This document shows, one piece after another, positions 34,319-42,865 of a stretch of DNA of 64,000 bases; position 1 is the stretch's first letter; every line of letters starts with the position of its first letter. The notes under the pieces are model-generated. The model searched no databases and was not told where the DNA came from. It was given only the letters and a program-made list of their open reading frames with translations. The DNA is taken from NCBI RefSeq assembly GCF_014652935.1, contig NZ_BMZT01000002.1, positions 1 to 64,000 of the forward strand. The letters are read 5' to 3'. Made by a program: the position numbers and the translations under genes. This stretch comes from Luteimonas padinae. GTDB lineage: Bacteria > Pseudomonadota > Gammaproteobacteria > Xanthomonadales > Xanthomonadaceae.

Positions 34319-36949
34319 CTATCTCTCGGCCAGGATGCTGCCGCCGGCGTAGTGGCCACGCTGGTACAGGAAGGCATCGATCTCGCCCACCGTGTTTGGC
34401 TCGTAGACGGTCTTGACCGGAGTGGCCGCGCCGGTGCTCGGGTTCACGTAGTACTCCGTGGGCGGCCGGGTGGTGTCGCTGCCCAGCTTGCCGGGATCAC
34501 CTTCGTAGCCGTCGATGACCTTGTGGAGGTTGTTGTTCAGGTCTTCCAGCGTGCCCCGGGGGAGGCCGTTGATCCAATCCACGAAGGCCTCGCCATCTTC
34601 CGGCTTGTCGAGGTCGTAGCCCTTGTGCGTCGCGTACTCCTGCAGCACCAGCATCGAACTGTAGCCATCGCCGCTGAAGTCGGAGAGCACCTCGGCGGCG
34701 TCGGCATCGAAGCCCATCGATGCCAGGAAGCCGCGGCTTGCATCCTCCACTTCGCCCTCCGCGGCCTTCGCGCGGTGGACGTTGAGTCCGAAGCTGGCCG
34801 CGGCGGCGATCAGGCCGATGCCCACGCCCACCGGGCCGGCCCAGGAGCTGGTGCCGAGCAGCGCGAGCGCGCCGCCGCCCACGCCGGCAAGGCCGATGCC
34901 GGCCTGCGCCAGGTCGCCCTCGGACAGGCTGTCGGCCACGCCCACCAGGCCAAGCCCGATGCCGACGCCGCCAAGCACCTTACCCAGCGTGCTGCTGGCC
35001 GAGAAGCGGCTCCACGGGCTGGACTCGGGAATCGCGCCCAAGCCGGTGGCGAGGTCGCCAGTGGCGACCGCCAGGCCTGCGGAATCGGCCAGCACCCTGA
35101 CACCGGACTCCAGCGAGGGATCGTCGATGAGGCCGGTCGTGGATCCCCACAGCGACGCCACGCCCGCCGCCACGCCGATGCCGCGGAACACCTGGCCCAG
35201 CGGCTGCGCGCGATCGAAGGCATCGAGTTTGTCGAGGCTGTCGTTGAGCTGGCGCAGCCGGGTGTCGACATCGGCCTGCGACAGGGTTTCCCCGTTCTGC
35301 GGCAGGATGCGCTGCAGTTCGTTCACCGCCGCGTCGAGGTCGCCGAGCTGCGATGGATCCAGGCCCAGTGCGGTGGCGATCGCGGGATTGCGCAGGGTGG
35401 ATATCTGCGAACGCGCGTTGGCCAGGGCCTCGGGATCGGCGGGATCGATATTGGCCAGCGTGCCCAGCACGTTGTTCTGTACATGGGCGGAGGCGAGCGC
35501 CTTGACCACCTTCTGGCCGCTGTTGCCCAGCTTCAGGGCGTCGGCGAAGCCCACCATTTCCGGCAGGTCGAGGCCCTGGATGGCTTCGGGATCGGTGCTG
35601 GCGGCGGTGGCGATGGCGTAGCCCGTCTCCGGGTCCTCGAGCAGCGACTTGATGCGCGCGCTGGCGTCGTCGCCGTACGCATCCTTGATGCCCGGAGGAA
35701 GGTCGCGCAGCGCATCGATCTGCTGCAGCAGCGCCCCGCCGTGCTCCGCGACCTCGCCCTGCAGCCGGTCGTGCTCCTCCTGCCAGCCGGGATTGGCCTT
35801 GGCGTAGTCCTCGATTGCCTTCTGCAGCATCTCCGGAGACGCGCCGGCACCCAGGTTCTGCAGCATCCAGTTGAGTTCGGAAGTGTGTTCGGAGTACGCC
35901 TCGATGGCGGGCTCCACCTTCTTCTCCACGTAGTCATCGAGCGCCTTGTCGATGTTGCCGGTGAACATGTCGAGCTCGTGCTCGCCGAAGCGCGTTTCGA
36001 CCATGTCGGCCATGTGCAGGTACAGGGGCAGGCCGATGCCTTCGTCGCGCAGCGGCGCCATCAGAGATTCGTTCGCCGGGCCGGTGGCGTCGAACATCAC
36101 GTCGGCGATGCGGGTCAGCAGGCTGTCGCCCTGGCGCGTGCCGGCCACGCGGTCGGCCACGGTGGCCAGCGAGGCCAGTGCCGCTTCGCCCTCGGCGCTG
36201 TGGACGGTGCCGGGGAAGAAGCCGATGTCGTCCATGCGTCCGGCGATCGGCTCCAGCGCCTGGTCGACGATGGCCGCTGCGGCTTCGGGGTCGAGGTCCG
36301 CGGTCATCTGCTCCAGTCGCGCGGTCGCTTCCTTGATCGCGTCGAACTGCTCGCGGTCGCTGAGGTCGTCGAAGCCCTCCAGCGCATTTTCCACGTAGTC
36401 CGTGGCGGCGCTGGAGCGGGTCGGGATGCCGGCTTCGCGCAGCAGCTGGTCGCTGCGTCCGGGCAGGGATTCCGGAGTGATGCCGGCATCGCCGATGCCG
36501 CCCACGCCGTCGACGTAGTCCTGCACCGTCTGGTAGGCCTCCAACCGCTCCGCCGGGGTGGCGCCTTCCAGCGTGACGCCGCGGGTGACGGTGGTGTTTG
36601 CGTGGAGCGCCTGGTCAACGGCCGCCACGACTTCGGAATCGAAGCGCGTGGGAATCCCGGCCCGTTCCAGGGTTCCTATCGCGTTGCCTTCCAGGGTGGC
36701 GGCGTCGATGCCGGTGAAGTCGCCGCCGCTGGCGACGGCGTCGTAGTACGCCTGGACTTCCTGGTAGGCCTGGGTGAGTTCCTTCTGGCCGATATCGGGG
36801 TCGACCACCTTGTTGACTGCCGCCTCCACGTCCTTGTTGACGCCTTCGGGAACCTTGGCTTTCTCGGCCGCGGGGGGCGGCGGTGGCGGCGGTGGCGGCG
36901 GCGGTGGGGGAGGCGGGATCCTGGGAAGGATGTCGACCGGACGGTTCAT
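34319..36949 (-). CDS. 876-residue polyproline repeat protein, possible secreted effector
   Basis: It starts MNRPVDILPRI followed by 15 consecutive prolines (residues 12-26), encoded by a GGCGGT-type repeat tract. Residues ~42-115 and ~108-190 are two imperfect repeats, each ending in LxxAGIPTR (95-102 and 171-178), with a partial third after them. The middle is acidic and helical. Around residues 600-760 there are Gly/Ala-rich hydrophobic stretches (GVGIGLGLVGVA, LAGVGGGALALLG, VGVGIGLIAAAASFGL) able to insert in a membrane. There is no signal peptide. N-terminal repeats plus a hydrophobic late region recall HrpF/HrpK-type translocators in layout only. No secretion genes are nearby. Function unknown. 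Confidence 0.6.
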   Translation of the reverse strand: MNRPVDILPRIPPPPPPPPPPPPPPPAAEKAKVPEGVNKDVEAAVNKVVDPDIGQKELTQAYQEVQAYYDAVASGGDFTGIDAATLEGNAIGTLERAGIPTRFDSEVVAAVDQALHANTTVTRGVTLEGATPAERLEAYQTVQDYVDGVGGIGDAGITPESLPGRSDQLLREAGIPTRSSAATDYVENALEGFDDLSDREQFDAIKEATARLEQMTADLDPEAAAAIVDQALEPIAGRMDDIGFFPGTVHSAEGEAALASLATVADRVAGTRQGDSLLTRIADVMFDATGPANESLMAPLRDEGIGLPLYLHMADMVETRFGEHELDMFTGNIDKALDDYVEKKVEPAIEAYSEHTSELNWMLQNLGAGASPEMLQKAIEDYAKANPGWQEEHDRLQGEVAEHGGALLQQIDALRDLPPGIKDAYGDDASARIKSLLEDPETGYAIATAASTDPEAIQGLDLPEMVGFADALKLGNSGQKVVKALASAHVQNNVLGTLANIDPADPEALANARSQISTLRNPAIATALGLDPSQLGDLDAAVNELQRILPQNGETLSQADVDTRLRQLNDSLDKLDAFDRAQPLGQVFRGIGVAAGVASLWGSTTGLIDDPSLESGVRVLADSAGLAVATGDLATGLGAIPESSPWSRFSASSTLGKVLGGVGIGLGLVGVADSLSEGDLAQAGIGLAGVGGGALALLGTSSWAGPVGVGIGLIAAAASFGLNVHRAKAAEGEVEDASRGFLASMGFDADAAEVLSDFSGDGYSSMLVLQEYATHKGYDLDKPEDGEAFVDWINGLPRGTLEDLNNNLHKVIDGYEGDPGKLGSDTTRPPTEYYVNPSTGAATPVKTVYEPNTVGEIDAFLYQRGHYAGGSILAER

Positions 36950-37092
36950 GCGGTGGTCCCGGAAACGTGTCTGCGACCATGGTCGTGGCGCGCGGGCGGT
37001 GTGCCAATCTAGGGTTCGCCCCACCGGCGACGCTATCCATGGCGGGGGAGCGGTTGCTAGGCTGGGCCGCCACCGGAATGCGGACGAGCGAC

Positions 37093-38142
37093 ATGAACAG
37101 GCGGGAATTCATCACGAACGCCGCAGCTGCAGGTTTGTTGCTGCCACTTGCAGGCGGCTTAGGTGGCCACGCGTTCGCGGCATCGCGCAGCCGCCTGCTG
37201 CCGGTGCCGCTCCGCAAGGGCGATACCGTGGCCCTGGTCAGCCCCTCGTCCGCCACCGACGAACGCATCAATCTGCAGCTCCCACGGGAAGTCATGGAGG
37301 CGCTCGGCTTCAAAGTGAAGACCGGCGCGCACTACGGATCGCGCTACGGCCACCTCGCCGGCACCGACGCCGAGCGTGCGGGGGACATCAACACCGCCTT
37401 TGCCGACCCGGAGGTCCGGGCCGTGATCGCCCTGCGTGGCGGTTCCGGCGCGGCGCGGCTGCTGCCGCTGCTCGACTACGAGGCCATCCGCGCCAACCCC
37501 AAGGCCCTGCTCGGCTACTCCGACATCACCGCGCTGCATTGCGCGATCCACGCGCAGACCGGCCTGGTCACCTTCCACGGCCCCAACGGCACCGGCAGCT
37601 GGAACCGCTTCAACGCCGACCAGTTCCGCCGCGTCTTCTTCGAGCGCGAACTGGTGGAATACCGCAATCTGGTGGAAGCCGGCGACGAACTGGTGGCGCG
37701 TCGCAACCGCACGCTCACCATCACCGGTGGCCGCGCACGGGGCGAACTGGTGGGCGGCAACCTGGCGGTGCTCAGCGCGCTGGCGGGCTCGCCCTACCTT
37801 CCGGACTTCCGCGGCAGGATCCTGTTCCTGGAGGACGTGTCCGAGGCGCCGTACCGCGTCGACCGCATGCTCACCACGCTCAAGCTGATGGGCGCGCTGG
37901 ACGGCATCGCCGGCTTCATCTTCGGCGAATGCACCGACTGCGATCCGGGCGGCGGCTACGGCTCGCTCACCCTCGACCAGATCTTCGACGACCACATCCG
38001 GCCGCTGGGCGTGCCCGCGTACCGCGGCGCGATGATCGGGCACATCCGCCAGCAATTCATCGTGCCGGTGGGCGGCCGGGTGGAGATGGATGCCGATGCC
38101 GGGAGCTTCCGTCTGCTGGAGCCGGTGTTCCAGGCGGGGTAG
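37093..38142 (+). CDS. LD-carboxypeptidase (S66 family) with Tat signal
   Basis: A 349-residue protein starting MNRREFITNAAAAGLLLP, a twin-arginine type signal (RREF). The mature enzyme shows VALVSPSSATDERIN, IALRGGSGAARLL, LLGYSDITALHCAI (nucleophile Ser in GYSD), GNLAVLSALAGSPY and GHIRQQFIVPVG with the catalytic His. This is the muramoyltetrapeptide carboxypeptidase fold. It removes the terminal D-Ala from murein tetrapeptides; the exported form would act on periplasmic fragments. It is divergent from the polyproline protein. Confidence 0.88.
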   Translation: MNRREFITNAAAAGLLLPLAGGLGGHAFAASRSRLLPVPLRKGDTVALVSPSSATDERINLQLPREVMEALGFKVKTGAHYGSRYGHLAGTDAERAGDINTAFADPEVRAVIALRGGSGAARLLPLLDYEAIRANPKALLGYSDITALHCAIHAQTGLVTFHGPNGTGSWNRFNADQFRRVFFERELVEYRNLVEAGDELVARRNRTLTITGGRARGELVGGNLAVLSALAGSPYLPDFRGRILFLEDVSEAPYRVDRMLTTLKLMGALDGIAGFIFGECTDCDPGGGYGSLTLDQIFDDHIRPLGVPAYRGAMIGHIRQQFIVPVGGRVEMDADAGSFRLLEPVFQAG

Positions 38143-38165
38143 CGCGCTACTGCGCTACAGGGCGG

Positions 38166-39500
38166 TTACTCGCTGTCCTTCGTGGCAGCCGCAGGCATAG
38201 GCAGGGCCGCGTCGATGTCGCAGTCCAGCGTCCAGGCGACATCGCGGCCTCCGGCGTCACGCGCAAGGTGGAAATGTGCGGACATGCCGGGCCCGAAGCC
38301 GCCGCGCTCCTCCGTCGCATCGCCGCCGGGCGGAGCGAAGGGAATGATGTAAAGGCCGCTGGCGTCGATCACGCGGCGTGCCTTCGCGCCGCCCAGGTCG
38401 CCGACATCGGCGATGCGGCCGCCGCGTCCCAGCAGCGGCTGGTCGAATCGCAGCAGCAGGTCGACCCGTGCCTGCGGCCGTCCCGGCAGCACCAGGGTGC
38501 CTCCGGTGACCAGCAGATCGGGCCAGGTCTCGCCGTTTTCCGGAAGCTCCTCGTAGGCCGCGTGCGGCAGGCCCGCGTGCGCGCCCGTGGCGATGGCGTC
38601 CAGCGCGGCGGCCAGCGCCAGGAAGTTGAGCTTGCGCAGTCGCTGCTTCTGCACGTCGCCCTCGATGCCGCCGGATTCGATCAGGATCGTGGACACGCCG
38701 GCCTTCGCGGTGAGGTCGCCGAAGGCGCGCGGATTGAAGGTGTCGTCCCACTTCGCGATGTGGCCGGCGATCCGGGGCTCGAGCGCGGCGCGGATCGCCA
38801 CCGCCACTTCGATGGCGCGTGCGCGGCTGGCGTCCACCTCGCGCGCCTCGTTGAAGGCGGGGGCGAGCAGGGCGATGGCGGTGCCGCGGTCGGAATCGCC
38901 GGCGCGGTAGCCGACGTGCTGGTCGTGCAGGTTGAAGCCGAAGGCCGGCCGCACGCGCTCGCGCAGTCCGTGCAGGGCGCGGCCTTCCGGCGTGGCCAGG
39001 GCGCGGGCGTCGCGGTTGACGTCGACGCCCTGGGCGTTGCGGCGCTGGAAGCGCGCCGCGCCGTCGGGGTTCACGATCGGCATGAAGTGCAGGGTGGTGC
39101 CGCTGCGCAGGCGCCGGACCAGCGGGTCGTCGGGGTGTTCGCCCAGGAAGCGCAGCAGGTCGGCCAGCGCCATCGATGCCGTGCTCTCGTCGCCGTGCAT
39201 CTGCGACCACAGCAGCACGCGCGTGTCGCCTTCGCCCCAGGCCACGTGGCGCAGCGGGCGGCCTTCGGCGCTGCTGCCGATGGTTTCCACCGTGAAGCCG
39301 CGCTTGCGGGATGCCAGAGGCAGGGCGATGTCCCACCACGCCTCCGGCTGGAACCGGCGGTCATCCAGGCCGTCGACGCGGAGGCCGGCGTCATACAGTG
39401 CCTCGAGCCCGTCCAGCCAGTCCGGCGGCGGGGGCGTCGCGGTCGCGGCGGTGGCCGGCAGCATCGACAGCGAAAGCAGGAGGATCAGGGCAAGGCGCAT
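38166..39500 (-). CDS. M14 family zinc carboxypeptidase
   Basis: A 444-residue protein with a signal peptide (MRLALILLLSLSMLPATAA). LWSQMHGDESTASMALADL supplies the HxxE zinc pair. FNLHDQHVGY gives the downstream His and STILIESGGIEG the catalytic Glu region. The M14 core spans ~60-300; the C-terminal ~140 residues (RVDLLLRFDQPLLGRGG) are an extra beta-rich domain. It is periplasmic or secreted and probably trims peptides. It converges with the S66 peptidase gene. Confidence 0.85.
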   Translation of the reverse strand: MRLALILLLSLSMLPATAATATPPPPDWLDGLEALYDAGLRVDGLDDRRFQPEAWWDIALPLASRKRGFTVETIGSSAEGRPLRHVAWGEGDTRVLLWSQMHGDESTASMALADLLRFLGEHPDDPLVRRLRSGTTLHFMPIVNPDGAARFQRRNAQGVDVNRDARALATPEGRALHGLRERVRPAFGFNLHDQHVGYRAGDSDRGTAIALLAPAFNEAREVDASRARAIEVAVAIRAALEPRIAGHIAKWDDTFNPRAFGDLTAKAGVSTILIESGGIEGDVQKQRLRKLNFLALAAALDAIATGAHAGLPHAAYEELPENGETWPDLLVTGGTLVLPGRPQARVDLLLRFDQPLLGRGGRIADVGDLGGAKARRVIDASGLYIIPFAPPGGDATEERGGFGPGMSAHFHLARDAGGRDVAWTLDCDIDAALPMPAAATKDSE

Positions 39501-39528
39501 CGCAAGGCTCCAGGTGCGGGCGGGGCTG

Positions 39529-39534
39529 TAGCAT
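39529..39534 (+). promoter_or_regulatory. -10-like hexamer TAGCAT, leaderless start
   Basis: TAGCAT ends seven bases before the ATG of the DUF3228 gene with no ribosome site between, the same layout as the other leaderless starts in this window. Confidence 0.35.
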
Positions 39535-39541
39535 GGCCCCC

Positions 39542-40099
39542 ATGTCGATCATCCTCACCGATTTCGCCCGCGCCCGTCTGTTCCCCCGCGAGCCGCGTCG
39601 CAACACCATCCAGGACTGCACGCCGGAGCAGTTCGAGCGCCATCTCAACGAAGTGCCGCCGCTGAAGGTCCTCGACGGCTATGCGCCGTTCTGCAAGCTG
39701 CACGTGCACCGCAACTGGACCTCGACCCGCTGCCTCTCAGTGCCCATCACCGACGCCAACCGCCACCTGCTGCGCTCGGCCTACGAGGCGCGCAGCCGCG
39801 ATGAACTGCCGGTGCTGGTGCGCTGGTTCGAAGGCCTGGAGCCGCCGGTGGCCGAGTACCTTGTCGTCATCCTCTACAGCCGCGAGCAGATGGCGAAGGA
39901 GGGCACGCCGATCGACGCCGACTGGGGCGTGGTCGGCTGCATGTACACCGCCGAACCCGAGGAAACGCCGATGGCGCCGATCACGATGATGCGCAATGCG
40001 CTGGGCGTGGAGGAGGGCGGGTCGGGGGTGCCGATCGACCGCGAGGCCTACCGCCGCGCCGTGGAGTTCTGGGACGCGCACGCCAACTGGCGCGGCTGA
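39542..40099 (+). CDS. DUF3228 family protein
   Basis: A 185-residue protein: MSIILTDFARARLFPREPRR, HRNWTSTRCLSVPITDANRH, EYLVVILYSREQMAKEG and WGVVGCMYTAEPEETPMAPI are the family's blocks. Cytoplasmic, with no known function, but it occurs widely in proteobacteria and even in plants. A second ATG nine bases upstream (MAPMSII) is possible; I prefer the later one because it leaves the -10-like hexamer intact and aligns with the family start. Confidence 0.8.
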   Translation: MSIILTDFARARLFPREPRRNTIQDCTPEQFERHLNEVPPLKVLDGYAPFCKLHVHRNWTSTRCLSVPITDANRHLLRSAYEARSRDELPVLVRWFEGLEPPVAEYLVVILYSREQMAKEGTPIDADWGVVGCMYTAEPEETPMAPITMMRNALGVEEGGSGVPIDREAYRRAVEFWDAHANWRG

Positions 40100-40197
40100 C
40101 GGTCCGCGCGCCGGCAGGGCCCGCAGCGGCCGGCAGCCGATGTGATCCGGCTGCGCCTCGGCTAAGGTGGGCTCCGGTCAACCGGGGAGGCGGCACG

Positions 40198-41787
40198 ATG
40201 TGGCAGCGGACGTGGTCCAGGCGCGAGGTTCTGGCGTCGATGGCGGCAGGGGCCGCCTGCATGGCGCTGCCGGGAATGGCCGGCGCGCGGGGGACGCCGG
40301 CGGCTGGCGCGGGCGTGCTGCTGCGTGACGTGCGCCTGGTCGACGGCAGCGGCGCGCCCGCGCGAAGCACCGACGTGCTGGTGCACGGCGACACCATCGC
40401 GCGCGTCGGTCGGGTGCGCGCCCGCGACGCGCACGGACTGCGCGTGGTCGAGGGTGGTGGTCGCGTGCTGGCGCCGGGCTTCATCGACCTGCACACCCAC
40501 GGCGACCCGCTGGAGGTGGCGTTCACGCCGTTCCTCGCGATGGGGGTGACCACGGTGGTGCTGGGTCAGGACGGCGGCAGCCCCGCGCTGCCGGGCACTG
40601 CGCGCGACTCGGGCAGCCTCCCGGCCTGGATGGACGCGGTCGAGGCCGCGGCGCCGGGCCTCAACGTCGCGACGCTGTCCGGCCACGGCGCGCTGCGCCG
40701 CCGCGCCGGCATCGACGACGGCACGCGCCGGCCTTCGGACACGCAGCTGGAGCGGCTGCAGGCGGTGCTCGACGCCGACCTGCGCGCCGGCGCCTTCGGC
40801 CTGTCGACCGGACTGGAATACGTGCCCGGCCGCTACGCGGAGATGCGCGAACTGGCCTCGCTCGGGCCGGTGGTCGCGCGCGCCGATGGCGTGGTGATGA
40901 GCCACATGCGTTCGGAGGATGCCGGCGACGTGCGCGCCTCGATCGACGAACTCATGCAGGCCGCGGGGCCGGCGCGCGCACACGTCTCCCACCTGAAAGT
41001 GGTGTACGGCCAGGGCGAAGCCGCCGCGGAGGAGCTGCTGGCCTTCCTGCGCGGGCTGCGCGGCGCCGGCAACAGCCCGACCGCCGACGCCTATCCCTAC
41101 GAGGCCAGCTACACCGGCATCGGCATCCTGTTCCCGGAGTGGGCACTGCCGCCAAACGACTATCCGGCGGTGGTGGCCGCGCGCGGCGACGAGCTGCGCG
41201 CGCACCTGGCGGCGCGGATGGAGCAGCGCAACGGCCCTGGCGCCCTGCTGTTCGGCACCGGGCCGCACGCCGGCCGCAGGCTGGCGCAGGTGGCGGAGGC
41301 CGAGGGCCGGCCCTTCGTCGAGGTGCTGGTGGCGCTGGGGCCGGGCGGCGGCCAGGCCGCGCATTTCGTCATGGACCGCGCGCTGCAGGACCGTCTGCTG
41401 CTGGAGCCCTTCGTCGCGATCGCCAGCGACGGCTCGCCCGGCGGCAGCCATCCGCGCGGCGCGGGCACCTTCGCGAAGTGGATCGAGGCCTTCGCCACCG
41501 GCGACGCGCGCGTGCCGCTGGAAGAGGCGGTGCGCAAGGCGACCTCGCTGCCGGCGTCGATCCTCGGCCTGCGCGACCGCGGCCTGGTGCGCGAAGGCGC
41601 GAAGGCGGACCTGCTGCTGTTCGATCCCGAGCGCGTGCGCGCCCGCGCCGACTACGTGGATCCCACGGCGATGGCCGAGGGCTTCGACCTGGTGCTGGTG
41701 AACGGACAGTCCGCCTTCGAGGACGCCGCCGCCGGTGCGAATGCCGGCCGCCTGCTGCGGCGCGGTGCCACGCCCGCGGGCGCCTGA
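40198..41787 (+). CDS. N-acyl-D-amino-acid deacylase, Tat-exported amidohydrolase
   Basis: A 529-residue protein with TWSRREVLASMAAGAACMAL, a twin-arginine signal. The mature part is an amidohydrolase-superfamily enzyme: GFIDLHTHGDPLEV (HxH metal site), GLSTGLEYVPG, HMRSEDAGD, HVSHLKVVYGQ and IASDGSPGGSHPRGAGTF (catalytic Asp). These match the D-aminoacylase group, which removes acyl groups from N-acyl-D-amino acids. GGGGAGGCGGCACG before the ATG is a fair ribosome site. With the S66 and M14 peptidases upstream it suggests local use of cell-wall or peptide fragments. Confidence 0.85.
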   Translation: MWQRTWSRREVLASMAAGAACMALPGMAGARGTPAAGAGVLLRDVRLVDGSGAPARSTDVLVHGDTIARVGRVRARDAHGLRVVEGGGRVLAPGFIDLHTHGDPLEVAFTPFLAMGVTTVVLGQDGGSPALPGTARDSGSLPAWMDAVEAAAPGLNVATLSGHGALRRRAGIDDGTRRPSDTQLERLQAVLDADLRAGAFGLSTGLEYVPGRYAEMRELASLGPVVARADGVVMSHMRSEDAGDVRASIDELMQAAGPARAHVSHLKVVYGQGEAAAEELLAFLRGLRGAGNSPTADAYPYEASYTGIGILFPEWALPPNDYPAVVAARGDELRAHLAARMEQRNGPGALLFGTGPHAGRRLAQVAEAEGRPFVEVLVALGPGGGQAAHFVMDRALQDRLLLEPFVAIASDGSPGGSHPRGAGTFAKWIEAFATGDARVPLEEAVRKATSLPASILGLRDRGLVREGAKADLLLFDPERVRARADYVDPTAMAEGFDLVLVNGQSAFEDAAAGANAGRLLRRGATPAGA

Positions 41788-41803
41788 GCCGGCGCCCGGC
41801 ACG

Positions 41804-42865
41804 TCACATCACCGCAAGCTCCGCATTCGACAGGATCCCGCGGTACTGCTCGCGCAGCCGCACCTTGCGCGCCATGTCCGCGATGATGGCGCTGCTGAAG
41901 TCGACGCCGGTCAGCGCCTCGGCCATGTTGATGCCGCCGGGCGTGTCCACGTTCACCTCCATCAGCTTGTCGCCGACGATGTCGAGGCCGGCCAGGTACA
42001 TGCCGTCGCGGATCAGCTTCGGCGCCACCGCTTCGGCCAGCCGCAGCGCGTCGGCGTCGGGCTCGGCCAGCTCGATCTTGCCGCCGGCGCTGATGTTGCT
42101 GCGCGCGTCGCCGCTGTCGTTGTAGCGGCGGAAGCAGGCGTAGCGTCCGTCGACGCGCAACGGCCGGCCGTTGAGGGTCAGCAGCCGCAGGTCGCCCTCG
42201 GCGGCGCCTGGTAGGTACTCCTGCGCGATCGCGTAGCCGTCGCGGATCACCGCCTCGATCATCTGGTTGAGGTTGGCCGCGTCGCCGTCCTTGACCACGA
42301 ACACGCCGTGCCCGCCGGATCCCTGCAGCGGCTTGATCACGCCGCGGCCGCCGTGGGTGGCGATGAAGGCGCGCAGCTCGTCGGCGTCGCGGCTGATGCA
42401 GGTGACCGGGCGCACCTCCTCGGGGAAGTGCTGGAAATAGGTCTTGTTGGAGGCGTTGGTGAGGTGGAAGGGATCGTTGAGCACGATCACGCCGCGCCGC
42501 GTCACCAGCTGCGCGAACAGCAGGGCGCTGTTCGAGGCCCATGGTCGCTCAACCAGTTCTTCGGCCGGGTCGCTGCGCAGCATCAGCACGTCCAGCTCCT
42601 CGACGTTGATGCGCTGGGTGGCGGCCTCCTCGCCCTGGATCTCGTCGAGCAGCGCCTGGTCGTCGGCGTAGGCGCTGCCGGCGGGGAGGTGCGCCATCGC
42701 GCAGACGGTGCCGTTGGCGTCGTAGATGAAGTCGGCCAGGCCGATCAGCGCTACCTGGTGACCCTGGTTGGCCGCGGTGCGCGCCAGGCGGATGGTGGTG
42801 TAGTTGTCCTGTTCGGTGGCGACGTCGTTGACGACGAAGCCGAGCCGCAGGGTGCGGTCGCTCAT
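41804..42865 (-). CDS. Glutathione synthetase-like ATP-grasp ligase
   Basis: A 353-residue ATP-grasp protein: LRLGFVVNDVATEQDNYTTI, LNDPFHLTNASNKTYFQHF, GVIKPLQGSGGHGVFVV (ATP-binding loop), DGRYACFRRYNDSGDARSNI and KLMEVNVDTPGGINMAEA (Mg2+ site). It resembles GshB but sits third in an operon with N-formylglutamate amidohydrolase and DUF1704, an arrangement distinct from glutathione biosynthesis. It may ligate an amino acid to an unknown acceptor. Its start overlaps the previous stop (ATGA). Confidence 0.82.
   Translation of the reverse strand: MSDRTLRLGFVVNDVATEQDNYTTIRLARTAANQGHQVALIGLADFIYDANGTVCAMAHLPAGSAYADDQALLDEIQGEEAATQRINVEELDVLMLRSDPAEELVERPWASNSALLFAQLVTRRGVIVLNDPFHLTNASNKTYFQHFPEEVRPVTCISRDADELRAFIATHGGRGVIKPLQGSGGHGVFVVKDGDAANLNQMIEAVIRDGYAIAQEYLPGAAEGDLRLLTLNGRPLRVDGRYACFRRYNDSGDARSNISAGGKIELAEPDADALRLAEAVAPKLIRDGMYLAGLDIVGDKLMEVNVDTPGGINMAEALTGVDFSSAIIADMARKVRLREQYRGILSNAELAVM

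Noticed and set aside
34196-39665. Long plus-strand frames opposite the 876-residue protein and the M14 peptidase
   Set aside because: They are antisense shadows of supported genes, with no recognisable motifs.
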